A stretch of 64,000 bases of DNA from Buchnera aphidicola (Taiwanaphis decaspermi) (lineage in GTDB: Bacteria; Pseudomonadota; Gammaproteobacteria; Enterobacterales; Enterobacteriaceae): the NCBI RefSeq assembly GCF_039405155.1, contig NZ_CP135049.1, positions 62,001-126,000 on the forward strand, read 5' to 3'. A program made the translations under genes and the position numbers. Shown here one piece after another: positions 1 through 10,198 of this stretch. How positions within the stretch are numbered: position 1 is the stretch's first letter; each line of letters begins with the position of its first letter. A model generated the notes under the pieces. That model saw only the letters and a list, made by a program, of their open reading frames with translations, ran no database searches and was not told where the DNA came from.

Positions 1-302
1 TAGTAGAATTAAAAGCTATAAAAAAAGTATTTAAAAAAAAGATACCTTATATTTCTTCAACTAAATCTATTACAGGTCATTCTTTAGGGGTATCTGGTGT
101 TCATGAACTTATTTATAGTATATTAATGTTAAATAATAATTTTATATCTCCTAGTATTAATATAAAAAACATAGATCTGTTTGCAAAAAAAATGAACATT
201 GTTACTAAAATAAAAAAAAAAAAAATTAATACTATTCTTTCTAATAGTTTAGGTTTTGGAGGTTCCAATGTTGCTTTAATAATAAAAAAATATATTTCTT
301 AA
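1..302 (+). CDS. fabB: 3-oxoacyl-ACP synthase I, 3' end (cut by window edge)
   Basis: The reading frame is open from the left edge (codons in phase with base 3) to TAA at 300-302, giving about the last 99 residues of a condensing enzyme. Two family hallmarks are visible: TGHSLG, which holds the second catalytic His of beta-ketoacyl synthases, and the Gly-rich FGFGGSN loop near the C-terminus. Between them, HELIYSILML and ISPSINI match the FabB rather than the FabF pattern. FabB elongates acyl-ACP in type II fatty acid synthesis. Finding it directly upstream of talA agrees with Buchnera gene order. The N-terminus and the catalytic Cys lie outside the window. Confidence 0.95.
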   Translation, partial: VELKAIKKVFKKKIPYISSTKSITGHSLGVSGVHELIYSILMLNNNFISPSINIKNIDLFAKKMNIVTKIKKKKINTILSNSLGFGGSNVALIIKKYIS

Positions 303-637
303 TTTATAAATTTAATATATTTTTTATATAAAACGTTTTGTTTTAGAATAAATAATATATAAATATTTTTATATGAAAATATTTATTTAATATATTTTAA
401 AAATTTGTATTTCTTTTTTAAGAGTAAACAAATTAATGTTAAATAAAATTTATATTTTATTTTTGTGTAATTCATGCAATAAATTTTACATATATTTGTT
501 TGTATTATATAATTTTGCTAAAAAAAATACTTTAAATATTTATAAATAAATATTATTAGATTATTATGTGATATAAATAATTTTAATTAATTTAAATATA
601 ATATATTTTATATAAAAAAATATTTAGAGGTTTTCAA
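303..637. other. 335-bp AT-rich spacer between fabB and talA
   Basis: I see no gene here in any frame with homology or a convincing start. It holds one AT hairpin just after fabB (359-386), a Shine-Dalgarno-like AGAGG (626-630) seven bases before the talA ATG, and otherwise low-complexity A/T sequence in which promoters cannot be separated from background by eye. Confidence 0.6.
359..386 (+). terminator. AT-only hairpin downstream of fabB
   Basis: Arms 359-369 and 376-386 are perfectly complementary (11 bp, all A/T) around a 6-base loop. It sits 57 bases after the fabB stop. A weak terminator or an mRNA 3'-end stabiliser is possible, but an all-A/T stem can arise by chance at this base composition. 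Confidence 0.3.
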
Positions 638-1597
638 ATGAATCAATTAAATATGTTAAAAAAAATGACTGATGTAGTTATAGATACAGGTGATATTGAA
701 TTGATTAAAAAATATTGTCCACAAGATGCTACTACTAATCCTTCTCTGATATTAAATTCTTTAAACTCACCTTTTTATAAAAGAATAATAAATAATGCTA
801 TTAAACACGTGATAAATAAAAATATGAGTTATGAAGATAAAATTATCAATGCAAGTGATAAACTTATAGTAAATGTTGGTTTGGAAATATTAAAAATTAT
901 AAAAGGAAAAGTATCCACAGAAATTGACGCTAGATTATCTTTCAATACTGATATGTCTGTTAAAAGAGCTAGAAATATAATTAGTTTATATGAAGATAGC
1001 AATATTTCTAGATCTAGAGTGTTAATAAAATTAGCTGCAACATGGGAAGGAATACAAGCAGCTAAAATATTAAGAGAAGAAAAAATAAAGTGTAATTTGA
1101 CTTTATTATTTTCTTTTGCTCAAGCTAAAGCATGTGCACAATCTAAAGTTTTTTTAATTTCACCTTTTGTTGGACGTGTTTATGATTGGTATTTGTATAA
1201 AAAATTAATAAAAAAAGATATTAGTTATTCAGATCCAGGAGTTCTATTTATAAAAAAGATATACAATTTTTATAAAAAACACAATTACAAAACGATTATA
1301 ATGGGAGCTAGTTTTAGAAATGTAAACCAAATATTATCTTTAGCTGGATGTGATAAACTAACAATTTCTCCTGTTTTATTCGAAGAATTAAAAAACAAAA
1401 ATTTTGAAGTAATAAAAAAACTTAAAAATAAATATAAAAATAAAAATCATAAAAAACCATCATTTATTTCAGAATCCATGTTTAGATATGAACATAATGA
1501 AGACGCTATGGCTGTAGAAAAACTTTCAGAAGGAATAAGGCAATTTTCTATGGATCAAATTAAACTAGAAAAGTTTTTAATATCCAATTTTAACTAA
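638..1597 (+). CDS. talA: transaldolase
   Basis: A 319-residue protein (E. coli TalA/TalB are 316-317). Transaldolase moves a dihydroxyacetone unit between sedoheptulose-7-P and glyceraldehyde-3-P, giving erythrose-4-P and fructose-6-P. The Schiff-base lysine is Lys131 in the VLIKLAATW motif. DATTNPSL near residue 30 and the [11 protein letters not shown] strand that follows the catalytic segment are also intact, as is MGASFRN. Start is ATG at 638 with AGAGG seven bases upstream. The tkt gene follows after 49 bases, so the two non-oxidative pentose phosphate enzymes are probably co-transcribed. Their erythrose-4-P feeds AroH and their ribose-5-P feeds histidine synthesis, both encoded in this window. 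Confidence 0.97.
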   Translation: MNQLNMLKKMTDVVIDTGDIELIKKYCPQDATTNPSLILNSLNSPFYKRIINNAIKHVINKNMSYEDKIINASDKLIVNVGLEILKIIKGKVSTEIDARLSFNTDMSVKRARNIISLYEDSNISRSRVLIKLAATWEGIQAAKILREEKIKCNLTLLFSFAQAKACAQSKVFLISPFVGRVYDWYLYKKLIKKDISYSDPGVLFIKKIYNFYKKHNYKTIIMGASFRNVNQILSLAGCDKLTISPVLFEELKNKNFEVIKKLKNKYKNKNHKKPSFISESMFRYEHNEDAMAVEKLSEGIRQFSMDQIKLEKFLISNFN

Positions 1598-1646
1598 AAT
1601 ATTATTTATATAAAAATGTTTATTTTTTTTGAGGATTAATAAAACA

Positions 1647-3635
1647 ATGATATCACGTAAAAAGTTAGCTAACGCTATACGTATTTTAAGTATTGATGCT
1701 ATACAAAAAGCAAATTCTGGTCATCCAGGAGCTCCAATGGGTATGGCAGACATTGCAGAAGTACTGTGGCGTGATTTTTTAAAACATAATCCTAGAAATC
1801 CCTATTGGGATAACCGTGATAGATTTATATTATCTAATGGTCATGGGTCGATGTTATTATATAGTATTTTACACCTTTCTGGATATAATATATCTATGAA
1901 AGATTTAATGAATTTTAGACAAATTAATTCTCATACTCCTGGTCATCCTGAATATAATTTATCTTTAGGGATAGAAACTACAACAGGTCCTTTAGGACAA
2001 GGATTAGGAATTGGAGTTGGGATGGCAATTGCAGAAAAAATTTTAAGCAATTATTTTAATAGGGGGATATATAAAATAATCGATCATTATACCTGGGTTT
2101 TTGTAGGAGATGGTTGTTTGATGGAGGGTATTTCGCATGAAGTATGTTCTCTTGCTGGTACTTTGAAATTAAAGAAACTAATAGTTTTATATGATAGTAA
2201 TAACATTTCTATTGATGGTAATGTAAATCAGTGGTTCACTGATGATACTATTAAAAGATTTGAAAGTTACAATTGGAATGTAATTAAAAATGTAAATGGT
2301 CATGATTATAAAAATATAATAATGTCAATAAACAAAGCAAAAAAATCAAGTAAACCTTGTCTTATTATTTTTAAAACAATTATTGGTTTTGGATCTCCTA
2401 ATAAATCAAATAGTTCAGAAGTACATGGTTCTCCATTAGGAGATAAAGAAATAATGCTAACTCGTAAAAAGTTAAAATGGAAATACCCTAGTTTTTTTAT
2501 TCCAAAAAAAATATATAAATTGTGGGATGCTAAAAAAAAAGGTTATTTGCTAGAAAAAAAATGGAAAAAGTTGTTTGATAAATATCAACAAAAATATCCT
2601 GATTTAGCAAAAGAATACCAACGTCGTATAAATCATGAACTTCCTAAAAATTGGGAAAAACCAATAAATAAATATATTTATGAGTCTGCTAATAATTTAA
2701 AAAAAATATCTACCAGAAAATCGTCTCAAAATATAATCGAAATATTAGGCAATGTTTTTCCTGAATTAATAGGAGGTTCTGCTGATTTATCTCCTAGTAA
2801 TTTAACTACATGGTCTGGATCTATTCCTATTACAAAAAATTTTTCAGGAAACTATATACATTATGGTGTTAGAGAATTTGGTATGACAGCTATTTCTAAC
2901 GGAATTTCTCAACATGGTGGATTCATACCATACAGTTCTACATTTTTAATGTTTGTAGAATATGCAAAAAATGCTGTTCGTATGTCATCTTTAATGAAAA
3001 CACATCAAATATTCGTATATACTCATGATTCTATAGGATTGGGAGAAGATGGTCCTACTCATCAACCGATAGAACAATTATCATCTTTAAGATTAACTCC
3101 TAAATTAAATATTTGGCGTCCTTCCGACCAAATAGAAACAGCAATAGCTTGGAAAACAGCTATTAATAATAAGTTACCTACAGCAATAGTCTTATCAAGA
3201 CAAGATTTAGAACCAATTAACAGAAATGATAGACAAATTATGGAAATTTATAGAGGTGGTTACGTAATTAAAGATTGTTTATCTAAACCAGATATTATAT
3301 TAATATCCACAGGTTCTGAGTTACATGTTACATTATTATCTTCTATAAAACTTAACAATTTAGGTTATCAAGTACGAGTAGTATCTATGCCATCTACAGA
3401 TATATTTGATAAACAAGATTATGAATATAAAGAATATGTTCTGCCTAAATCAGTAAAAAAAAGAATAGCTGTAGAAGCAGGAATATCTAATTTTTGGTAT
3501 AAATATGTTGGTCTTGAAGGATATGTAATTGGTATTGATACTTTTGGTGATTCAGCTCCAGCAAATATTTTATTTAAAAAATTTGGTTTTACTGTAAAAA
3601 ATATAGTTAAAAAATCTTTAGATATATTAAAATAA
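1647..3635 (+). CDS. tkt: transketolase
   Basis: A 662-residue thiamine-diphosphate enzyme (E. coli 663) that transfers two-carbon ketol units in the pentose phosphate pathway. I chose ATG at 1647 because the product then begins [12 protein letters not shown], matching the family N-terminus; an in-frame TTG at 1629 would add six unsupported residues. GAGG at 1631-1634 is the likely ribosome site. Catalytic His26 (SGHPGAPMG) and His66 (SNGHGS) fall at the E. coli positions. The ThDP/Mg motif GDG...N (about 154-183), VREFGM with the catalytic Glu, and [15 protein letters not shown] are all present. The paralogue label tktA or tktB cannot be decided; only one is seen here. Confidence 0.97.
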   Translation: MISRKKLANAIRILSIDAIQKANSGHPGAPMGMADIAEVLWRDFLKHNPRNPYWDNRDRFILSNGHGSMLLYSILHLSGYNISMKDLMNFRQINSHTPGHPEYNLSLGIETTTGPLGQGLGIGVGMAIAEKILSNYFNRGIYKIIDHYTWVFVGDGCLMEGISHEVCSLAGTLKLKKLIVLYDSNNISIDGNVNQWFTDDTIKRFESYNWNVIKNVNGHDYKNIIMSINKAKKSSKPCLIIFKTIIGFGSPNKSNSSEVHGSPLGDKEIMLTRKKLKWKYPSFFIPKKIYKLWDAKKKGYLLEKKWKKLFDKYQQKYPDLAKEYQRRINHELPKNWEKPINKYIYESANNLKKISTRKSSQNIIEILGNVFPELIGGSADLSPSNLTTWSGSIPITKNFSGNYIHYGVREFGMTAISNGISQHGGFIPYSSTFLMFVEYAKNAVRMSSLMKTHQIFVYTHDSIGLGEDGPTHQPIEQLSSLRLTPKLNIWRPSDQIETAIAWKTAINNKLPTAIVLSRQDLEPINRNDRQIMEIYRGGYVIKDCLSKPDIILISTGSELHVTLLSSIKLNNLGYQVRVVSMPSTDIFDKQDYEYKEYVLPKSVKKRIAVEAGISNFWYKYVGLEGYVIGIDTFGDSAPANILFKKFGFTVKNIVKKSLDILK

Positions 3636-3648
3636 TTTTTTATAAAAA

Positions 3649-3680
3649 AATTATTATTTTTTTGTAAAAAAATAATAATT
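3649..3680 (+). terminator. perfect 15-bp AT hairpin after tkt
   Basis: Arms 3649-3663 and 3666-3680 are exact inverted repeats of 15 bases separated by GT, starting 13 bases after the tkt stop and followed by A3 then T7. Position and U-run fit an intrinsic terminator made only of A-U pairs. A 20-base palindrome (3691-3710) follows. Function is inferred. Confidence 0.4.
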
Positions 3681-3728
3681 AAATTTTTTTAAATTAAAAA
3701 TTTTTAATTTTATAACAAAGAGAAAAAT

Positions 3729-4867
3729 ATGATTGATGAAATAATAGAACTATCTAAAAAATTGATTTCTATACCATCTGTAACCCCAAATGATATGGGT
3801 TGCCAAAAAATTATTAACAGATATTTATCTTCTATAGGTTTTGTTGTAAAAAAGATAAATTTTAACAAAACAAATAATTTGTATGCTTTTCATGGAAATA
3901 ATAAAAAAAAAAACATTTATCTTTTTTAGGACATACAGATGTAGTAGATCCTGGTGATATTAAGAAATGGTTAACAGATCCATTCATTCCTACTATTAAA
4001 AAAAAAAAAATTTATGGTAGAGGATCAGTTGACATGAAAGGTTCTATTGCATGCATGTTAGTAGCAGCAAAAAAATTTGTAAGTAAATATCCAAATCATA
4101 ATAATTTTTTTTCTTTTATAATAACTTCAGACGAAGAAGGAACAGGTAAAGATGGAACCATTAAAATAATAAAATATTTGTTATCTAAAAAAGAAAAAAT
4201 AGATTATTGTATAGTTGGAGAACCTTCTAGTGAATTTATTATAGGAGATACAATAAAAAATGGACGAAGAGGTTCATTGAACATAATTTTAAAAATAAAA
4301 GGAGTACAAGGACATATAGCTTATCCTAATTTAGCTAAAAATCCTATACATTTATCTATTCCTTTTCTTCATAAGTTGATTTCTCATGTGTGGGAAAAAA
4401 ATAATACATTATTTACTAACACTGAATTACAAATATCTAACGTAAATTCTGATAATGATGTTTTTAATATAATACCAAATTACTGCAAAATAAAATTTAA
4501 TATAAGATTTAGTAAAAATTTAAGTAAAAAAAAAATAAAAAAAATAATTATAAAATTTTTAGATTATTTTAAATTAAATTATGAATTGAAAATTTATTTA
4601 TCTAGTGAACCTTTTTTAACTAAAAAAAATAATTTAACAAAAATAGTTAGTAACGTTATTAAAAAATGTCAAAATATTTATCCTAGAATATCAACTAATG
4701 GTGGTACTTCTGATGGTAGATTCGTTTCTAATTTGATGAGTTCTGAAGTAATAGAATTAGGATTAATTAATAAAAATATACATAAAATTAATGAATGCGT
4801 AAAAATTAAAGATTTAAAAAAATTATGTATTTTATATTATGAAATTATAAAAAAGATTTGCTATTAA
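3729..4867 (+). CDS. dapE: succinyl-diaminopimelate desuccinylase, frameshifted in a poly(A) tract
   Basis: DapE hydrolyses N-succinyl-LL-diaminopimelate in the lysine and peptidoglycan pathway. The gene occupies two frames. Codons from ATG 3729 stop at TAG 3927-3929; the rest is open in another frame to TAA 4865-4867. Adding one A to the A11 run at 3903-3913 joins them into a 379-residue protein (E. coli 375) and recreates the conserved FLGHTDVV segment across the junction. Zinc-ligand motifs are intact: the His of GHTDVV, the Asp of VDMKG, DEEGTG, VGEPSSEF and the late IHKINECV His. Conservation on both sides argues against a long-dead pseudogene. Transcript slippage at the tract, or a homopolymer sequencing error, would explain it. 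Confidence 0.85.
3903..3913 (+). repeat. A11 homopolymer holding the dapE frameshift
   Basis: Eleven consecutive A between AT and CATTTATC. In the upstream frame it reads Lys codons then runs into TAG 13 bases beyond; A12 (or A9) reads through into the conserved DapE GHTDVV motif. It is a slippage-prone tract of the kind reported to be rescued by RNA polymerase in AT-rich endosymbionts. Confidence 0.85.
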
Positions 4868-4931
4868 AAATAATTTTTATTTTTAAAAAACTAATTATAT
4901 TTTAATAAATTAATATTTATATTATTAATTT

Positions 4932-4954
4932 CAGAGTATCGTTTAGATACTCTG
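4932..4954. terminator. hairpin between convergent dapE and dapA
   Basis: A perfect 9-bp stem (CAGAGTATC / GATACTCTG) with a 5-base loop, one of the few GC-containing hairpins here. It lies between the stop codons of two genes that face each other, so it could end transcription from both sides. No strong U-run follows on either strand. Confidence 0.6.
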
Positions 4955-4992
4955 TTACCATTATTTTAAAAATATATTTTTTAATGTTGTTT

Positions 4993-5883
4993 CTAGTAGA
5001 AATTTTTATTCAAACGAGCTTTTGATATTGCTTTATCAATTAACGAAAAATTTTTTTTTGATAAAGATGTCATCGGTAATCTTAAAATATTTTTTTTAAT
5101 TAATTTTAATTTTTTAGCTGCCCATTTTATTGGTATAGGATTTGATTCTATAAATAAATATTTATGCAAATTAATTAATCTTTTATTAATTTTTCTAGCT
5201 TCAACAAATTTATTACATAAGGCTAATTTACACATTTTAGACATTTCATAAGCAGCTATATTTGCAGTAACTGATATAACTCCTTGTCCTCCTAATTGAA
5301 TAAAATCTAATGCAGTAGAGTCGTCACCACTAATTAATAAAAAATTTTTTTTTACAAAAGGTTTTATTTTGTTTATTCTTGATAAATCTCCTGTAGCATC
5401 TTTTATCCCTATAATATTTTTAACATGAGATAATTTTATTATTGTTTCTTCACTTAAATCACAACCTGTTCTTGTAGGTACATTATATAATATTTGAGGT
5501 AAACAAGTGTTTTCTGCAATTAATTTAAAATGTTTATATAAACCTTTTTGTGTAGGTTTGTTGTAATATGGTACTACACTTAAACATGCAGAAATACCAG
5601 AATTTTCAAGTTTTTTAGTTAATAATATACATTCATAAGTTGCATTAGATCCAGTTCCAGCTATAACCGATATTTTGTTATCTGAAATTTCTAAAGTTAA
5701 CATAATTACTTTAATATGTTCTTTTTGACTTAAAGTAGATGATTCCCCGGTAGTTCCTACAGAAACAATAGCTGATGTTCCATTTTTAATATGATAATTA
5801 ATTATTTTTTTTAAACTTTTTTTACAAATATTTCCTTTTTCATCCATTGGTGTTATTAAAGCAACTATACTTCCTTTAAACAT
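4993..5883 (-). CDS. dapA: 4-hydroxy-tetrahydrodipicolinate synthase
   Basis: DapA condenses pyruvate with aspartate semialdehyde, the committed step of lysine/diaminopimelate synthesis. The product has 296 residues (E. coli 292) with a complete TIM-barrel pattern. The pyruvate Schiff-base lysine is Lys161 in [10 protein letters not shown], the catalytic Tyr133 is in [10 protein letters not shown], and Thr44-Thr45 are in VGTTGES. The start ATG is preceded by GAGG. It lies upstream of dapE on the opposite strand and downstream of aroC on the same strand after a 123-base spacer. Together with dapB at 41611 and dapE, three lysine-pathway genes are in this window. Confidence 0.97.
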   Translation of the reverse strand: MFKGSIVALITPMDEKGNICKKSLKKIINYHIKNGTSAIVSVGTTGESSTLSQKEHIKVIMLTLEISDNKISVIAGTGSNATYECILLTKKLENSGISACLSVVPYYNKPTQKGLYKHFKLIAENTCLPQILYNVPTRTGCDLSEETIIKLSHVKNIIGIKDATGDLSRINKIKPFVKKNFLLISGDDSTALDFIQLGGQGVISVTANIAAYEMSKMCKLALCNKFVEARKINKRLINLHKYLFIESNPIPIKWAAKKLKLIKKNILRLPMTSLSKKNFSLIDKAISKARLNKNFY

Positions 5884-6006
5884 TTTATCCTCTATTGCAA
5901 ATAAAAATTATTTGTATATTATTCAAAAAAATATTTTAATTAATTTTTTTTTTGATAAATTGATATACATATTTAATTATAGATTTTAATTTATAAATAA
6001 TTATCT

Positions 6007-7068
6007 TTATTTTGAACATTGAGCTTTGTTTCTTAAAATATGATCCATTATTACTATTGCTATCATAGATTCTGCTATGGGAACTGCTCTAATACCAACA
6101 CAAGGATCATGTCTTCCTTTTGTAGAAACAATAACTTCTTCATTTTTAGTATTAATAGTTTTTCCAGGTATGGATATACTAGAAGTAGGTTTTAAAGCTA
6201 TACTTGTTAATATTTTGTCTCCGTTACTTATTCCTCCTAAAATACCTCCGGAGTGATTGCTCATAAAACCTGATTTATCTATTTCATCTTTATTATAACT
6301 TCCTTTTTTATTTATTACTTTAAACCCGTCACCTATTTCTACTCCTTTAACTGCATTAATACTCATTAAAGCATGAGATAAATCAGCATCTAGTTTATCA
6401 AACACTGGTTCTCCTAAACCAATTGGTACATTATATGCAATAGTATTTATTCTTGCTCCAATAGAATCTCCTTCTTTTTTTAGTTTTTTAATTAAATTTA
6501 TTAATTTTTTTACATCTTTTTTATTAGGGCAAAAAAAATCATTTTTTTTTACTTCTTTCCATGATTCAAAATCACATTTTATATTTCCCATTTGTGCTAA
6601 ATAACCTTTTATGGTTATTCCGTAAATATCATATAAATATTTTTTAGCTAAAGCTCCTGCAGCTACTCTTGCTACAGTTTCTCTAGCTGAAGATCTTCCT
6701 CCTCCTCTGTAATCTCTGATACCATATTTGTAATAATAAGTATAATCAGCATGACCTGGTCTGAAAATATTTTTTATTTTTTCATAATCTTTACTTCTAT
6801 ATTCTATATTTTTAACCATTAAAGATATACTTGTACCTGTCGTTAATCCTTTGAATATACCGGATAATATTTTTATTTTATCTGGTTCTCTTCGTTGTGT
6901 TGTATATCGTGATTTTCCTGGTTTTCTTTTGTTTAATTCATGTTGTATATATTCTTTTTTTATTGGAAATCCTGGAGGCATGCCATCTATTGTGCATCCT
7001 ATATATTTTCCATGTGATTCTCCAAAAGTGGTAACAGTAAATATTTTTCCTAATGTATTTCCAGCCAT
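6007..7068 (-). CDS. aroC: chorismate synthase
   Basis: AroC uses reduced FMN to eliminate phosphate from EPSP, giving chorismate, the branch point to phenylalanine, tyrosine, tryptophan and folate. The 353-residue product (E. coli 361) starts MAGNTLGK and carries the signatures [35 protein letters not shown] (FMN/EPSP site) and the C-terminal GRHDPCVG loop. GAGG sits seven bases before the ATG. It is divergent from smrB across 159 bases of A/T. With aroH at 25272 it marks retained aromatic supply, a known Buchnera service to the aphid. Confidence 0.97.
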   Translation of the reverse strand: MAGNTLGKIFTVTTFGESHGKYIGCTIDGMPPGFPIKKEYIQHELNKRKPGKSRYTTQRREPDKIKILSGIFKGLTTGTSISLMVKNIEYRSKDYEKIKNIFRPGHADYTYYYKYGIRDYRGGGRSSARETVARVAAGALAKKYLYDIYGITIKGYLAQMGNIKCDFESWKEVKKNDFFCPNKKDVKKLINLIKKLKKEGDSIGARINTIAYNVPIGLGEPVFDKLDADLSHALMSINAVKGVEIGDGFKVINKKGSYNKDEIDKSGFMSNHSGGILGGISNGDKILTSIALKPTSSISIPGKTINTKNEEVIVSTKGRHDPCVGIRAVPIAESMIAIVIMDHILRNKAQCSK

Positions 7069-7227
7069 TTTTTACCTCATCAAATTATGTTAAAAATTTT
7101 TTATATTTTTATAATAAAATATATGTATTTATAATTTATAATTTTATAATATATTCATAAAGATTATTAATTATTATATATGTTAAATATTAAAACAAAT
7201 ATATAACATCAATTTTAGAGAAATAAC

Positions 7228-7749
7228 ATGAAAAAAAAAAATATAAATATTAAGCAAAATTATAATTTGTTTATTACTACTCAAAGAAAAACTAAAAAAA
7301 TTGTTCAAGATACTATTTTTCATTTTCATAAAAGAAAAAAAAAAAATATAAAAAAAGAAAATTATGAGCAAGAATTAAATAATTTTTATTTTTCTAAAAA
7401 TAAAAGTAATATATTATATCAATTTGACCCTATTTGTTATTTTCGTGAAGATTGTGATAAAAAAAAAATATACAAATTGAAAAAAGGAATATATAAACCA
7501 GGTATTTTTTTAGATTTGCATGGATTGACTCAAAAAGAAGCTAGAAGAGAATTAGGTTATTTATTTCGTATTTGTCAAAAAGAAAAAATTTTTTGTGCAA
7601 ATATTATGCATGGTCATGGAAAAAATATATTAAAAAATAGTATACCGTTTTGGTTATCTCAACATCCAGATGTCATAGCTTTTCATAGATCTCCTAAAAT
7701 TTTTGGCTATAATGCGGCATTATTAGTTTTGATAGATTTTAATATATAA
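7228..7749 (+). CDS. smrB: ribosome rescue factor SmrB (Smr-domain endonuclease)
   Basis: A 173-residue protein (E. coli SmrB/YfcN 183). The N-terminal third is basic and linker-like. The C-terminal Smr domain has the motifs DLHGLT at 96-101 and HGHGK at 128-132, the two signatures of nuclease-competent Smr proteins. In E. coli SmrB cleaves mRNA at collided ribosomes. Keeping it in a genome this small suggests collision rescue matters, perhaps because slippage and mistranslation stall ribosomes (inference). GAGA lies a few bases before the ATG. It is a single gene, divergent from aroC and 226 bases before the his operon. Confidence 0.93.
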   Translation: MKKKNINIKQNYNLFITTQRKTKKIVQDTIFHFHKRKKKNIKKENYEQELNNFYFSKNKSNILYQFDPICYFREDCDKKKIYKLKKGIYKPGIFLDLHGLTQKEARRELGYLFRICQKEKIFCANIMHGHGKNILKNSIPFWLSQHPDVIAFHRSPKIFGYNAALLVLIDFNI

Positions 7750-7975
7750 ATATAAAAAATAATTATTATATAAATGTTTTTTCATTATATATTTAAATAA
7801 AAATTAATTATATTTAAAAAAAAGCAAAATAAAAAATGATTTTTTTAATTAATTTTTTTTATAAAAAATTTGTTTAATGTATTTTTTTTTAATATAAATT
7901 TGTTAAAAAAATATTTTTTTTTAAATATTTTAATTGTTAAATAATATTTTTAAATGAAATATAAAAGGGTAAAGA

Positions 7976-8872
7976 ATGCTAAATCAAAATAGATTAAGAA
8001 TAGCTATGCAAAAATCTGGTAGATTAAGTTATGATTCAAAAAAAATATTAAATTCTTGTGGTATTAAAATAAATCTTACAAAAAATAAATTAATAGCTTT
8101 TGCTGAAAATATGCCAATAGATGTCATGTGTGTAAGAGATGATGATATACCAGGATTAGTTATAGATGGTGTTGTAGATTTAGGTATTGTTGGAGAAAAT
8201 GTAATTAAAGAAAAATTAATTTATGACAAGATAAATTACAAAAAAAATAAATATAAAATATTGAAAAAATTAGATTTTGGTATTTGTCGTTTATCTATCG
8301 CTATTCCAGTAAATAATACATATAATGGATTATTGAGTTTAAATAATATGAGAATAGCAACTTCTTATCCTAATTTATTAAAAAAATATTTAGATAGTAA
8401 AAAAATTTCTTTTAAATCTTTTGTTCTTACTGGATCTGTTGAAGTTGCACCTAAAGCAGGTTTAGCCGATTCTATATGTGATTTGGTATCTACTGGAGCT
8501 ACATTAGAAGCAAATGGTTTGAAAGAAGTTAAAATTATTTATAAATTTAAAGCATGTTTGATAAGTAATAACAAAATTGATTATGTAAAACAAAATGTAG
8601 TTGATAAATTATTAACTAGAATACAAGGAGTAATAAAAGCAAGAGAATCTAAGTATATTATGTTGCATGTTCCAAAAAATAAATTAGAACAAGTTGTTTT
8701 ATTGCTAAAAGGTGCTGAAAAACCAACTGTTTTAAAATTGGTAGGAGATAATACCAAAGTAGCTATGCATATGGTTAGTAGAGAAAATCTTTTTTGGGAA
8801 ACTATGGAAAAACTAAAGTTGTTAGGTGCTAGTTCTATATTAGTTTTACCAATAGAAAAAATGATGGAGTAA
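7976..8872 (+). CDS. hisG: ATP phosphoribosyltransferase
   Basis: First and normally feedback-controlled enzyme of histidine synthesis, joining ATP and PRPP. The 298 residues match the long-form HisG of enterics (299), including the C-terminal histidine-sensing domain of about 75 residues. [11 protein letters not shown] opens the protein, VDLGIVGEN is in the first lobe, and the PRPP-binding loop is read as the stretch ending [18 protein letters not shown] is eight bases before the ATG. It heads an eight-gene operon with gaps of at most four bases. The 226-base leader shows no run of His codons and no attenuator-like hairpin, so the enteric his attenuation system seems absent. Confidence 0.97.
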   Translation: MLNQNRLRIAMQKSGRLSYDSKKILNSCGIKINLTKNKLIAFAENMPIDVMCVRDDDIPGLVIDGVVDLGIVGENVIKEKLIYDKINYKKNKYKILKKLDFGICRLSIAIPVNNTYNGLLSLNNMRIATSYPNLLKKYLDSKKISFKSFVLTGSVEVAPKAGLADSICDLVSTGATLEANGLKEVKIIYKFKACLISNNKIDYVKQNVVDKLLTRIQGVIKARESKYIMLHVPKNKLEQVVLLLKGAEKPTVLKLVGDNTKVAMHMVSRENLFWETMEKLKLLGASSILVLPIEKMME

Positions 8873-8875
8873 TAT

Positions 8876-10198
8876 ATGAATATATTTAACAATATAATTT
8901 TTTGGGAAAATTGTAGTGTTACAAAAAGAAATGAAATATTAAAAAGACCAATAATTTTTTCTAATAAAAATATTAAAAAAAAAGTAAAAAAAATTATAAA
9001 AGAAATAAAAAAATATGGAGATAAATCTTTATCCAAATATACATTATTATTTGATAAACTTAAATTAAAAAGTTTTAATGTATCTAAAAAAAATATATTA
9101 AATTCTCATAAAAAAATAAATAAAAAATTTAAAAAACATATTAACATATCTTTTAAAAACATTAATAATTTTCATGAAAAACAAATAAATGATGTTTTAA
9201 ATGTTAAAATACAATCAGGCATAAATTGTCAACAAATATTTCGTCCTATAGATTCTGTTGGTTTGTATATACCAGGTGGAACTTCACCTTTAGTATCTAC
9301 AATCTTGATGTTAAGTATACCTGCAAAAATAGCTGGTTGCAAAAACATAATTATGTGTTCTCCACCTCCAATAAGTCATGAATTATTATATACAGCTAAT
9401 TTATGTGGTATAAAAAAAATATTTTCAGTTGGAGGAGCTCAAGCTATAGCAGCTTTAGCATATGGAACAGAAACTATACCACAAGTCAATAAAATTTTTG
9501 GACCTGGTAATGCATATGTCACAGAAGCAAAAATGCAATTAATTCAAGAATGTAATGGTGAAACATCTATAGATTTTCCAGCAGGACCTTCAGAATTAAT
9601 GATTATATCAGAAAATGTTTGTAAGCCTGATTTTATAGCTGCTGACTTTTTGTCACAATTAGAACATGGTTTAGATTCTCAATCTATTTTATTAGTTAAT
9701 GATATTAATTTAGCTAATGAAGTGTGTAATAACTTGAATATACAAATAAATAATTTATCTAAAAAAAAAATTATACTTAAATCATTAAAAAAAAGTTATA
9801 TAATAATAACAAAAAATATTAAAGAATCGATTGATATATCTAATATATATGCTCCAGAACATTTAATTATACATTCTAAGTTTCCAAGAAAAATTTTAGA
9901 GAAAATAAATAATGCTGGTTCTATTTTTTTAGGTGAATGGTCTCCAGAATCCGTTGGTGATTATGCTTCTGGAACTAACCACGTTTTACCTACATATGGT
10001 TATGCTAAATCATATTCTGGGCTAAGTATTTATGATTTTCAAAAAAGAATATTTGTTCAAGAATTAACTCCTGAAGGATTAATAAAATTATCTAAGACTG
10101 TAAAATATTTGTCAGATTTTGAAAATATGGATGCACATAAAAATTCTGTTAAAATAAGAACCGATTTTTTAAAGGAAAAAAATGAATACAAATATTAA
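8876..10198 (+). CDS. hisD: histidinol dehydrogenase
   Basis: HisD oxidises histidinol to histidine in two NAD-dependent steps, ending the pathway. The product has 440 residues (E. coli 434). Signature segments are GLYIPGGTSPLVST, GGAQAIAALAYGT, KIFGPGNAYVTEAK, DFPAGPSE and, near the catalytic Glu/His pair, IYAPEHLII. The zinc-ligand region SQLEHGLDSQ is intact. It begins three bases after the hisG stop and overlaps hisC by 17 bases, which supports translational coupling. The first 100 residues are unusually Lys-rich, as in other genes here. Confidence 0.97.
   Translation: MNIFNNIIFWENCSVTKRNEILKRPIIFSNKNIKKKVKKIIKEIKKYGDKSLSKYTLLFDKLKLKSFNVSKKNILNSHKKINKKFKKHINISFKNINNFHEKQINDVLNVKIQSGINCQQIFRPIDSVGLYIPGGTSPLVSTILMLSIPAKIAGCKNIIMCSPPPISHELLYTANLCGIKKIFSVGGAQAIAALAYGTETIPQVNKIFGPGNAYVTEAKMQLIQECNGETSIDFPAGPSELMIISENVCKPDFIAADFLSQLEHGLDSQSILLVNDINLANEVCNNLNIQINNLSKKKIILKSLKKSYIIITKNIKESIDISNIYAPEHLIIHSKFPRKILEKINNAGSIFLGEWSPESVGDYASGTNHVLPTYGYAKSYSGLSIYDFQKRIFVQELTPEGLIKLSKTVKYLSDFENMDAHKNSVKIRTDFLKEKNEYKY

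Noticed and set aside
3691..3710. 20-base perfect palindrome of only A and T before dapE
   Set aside because: Such short A/T palindromes are common at this composition, and no operator or factor is suggested.
8581..9036. Minus-strand ORF across the hisG/hisD junction
   Set aside because: It overlaps two certain genes, has no start signal and no recognisable domain.
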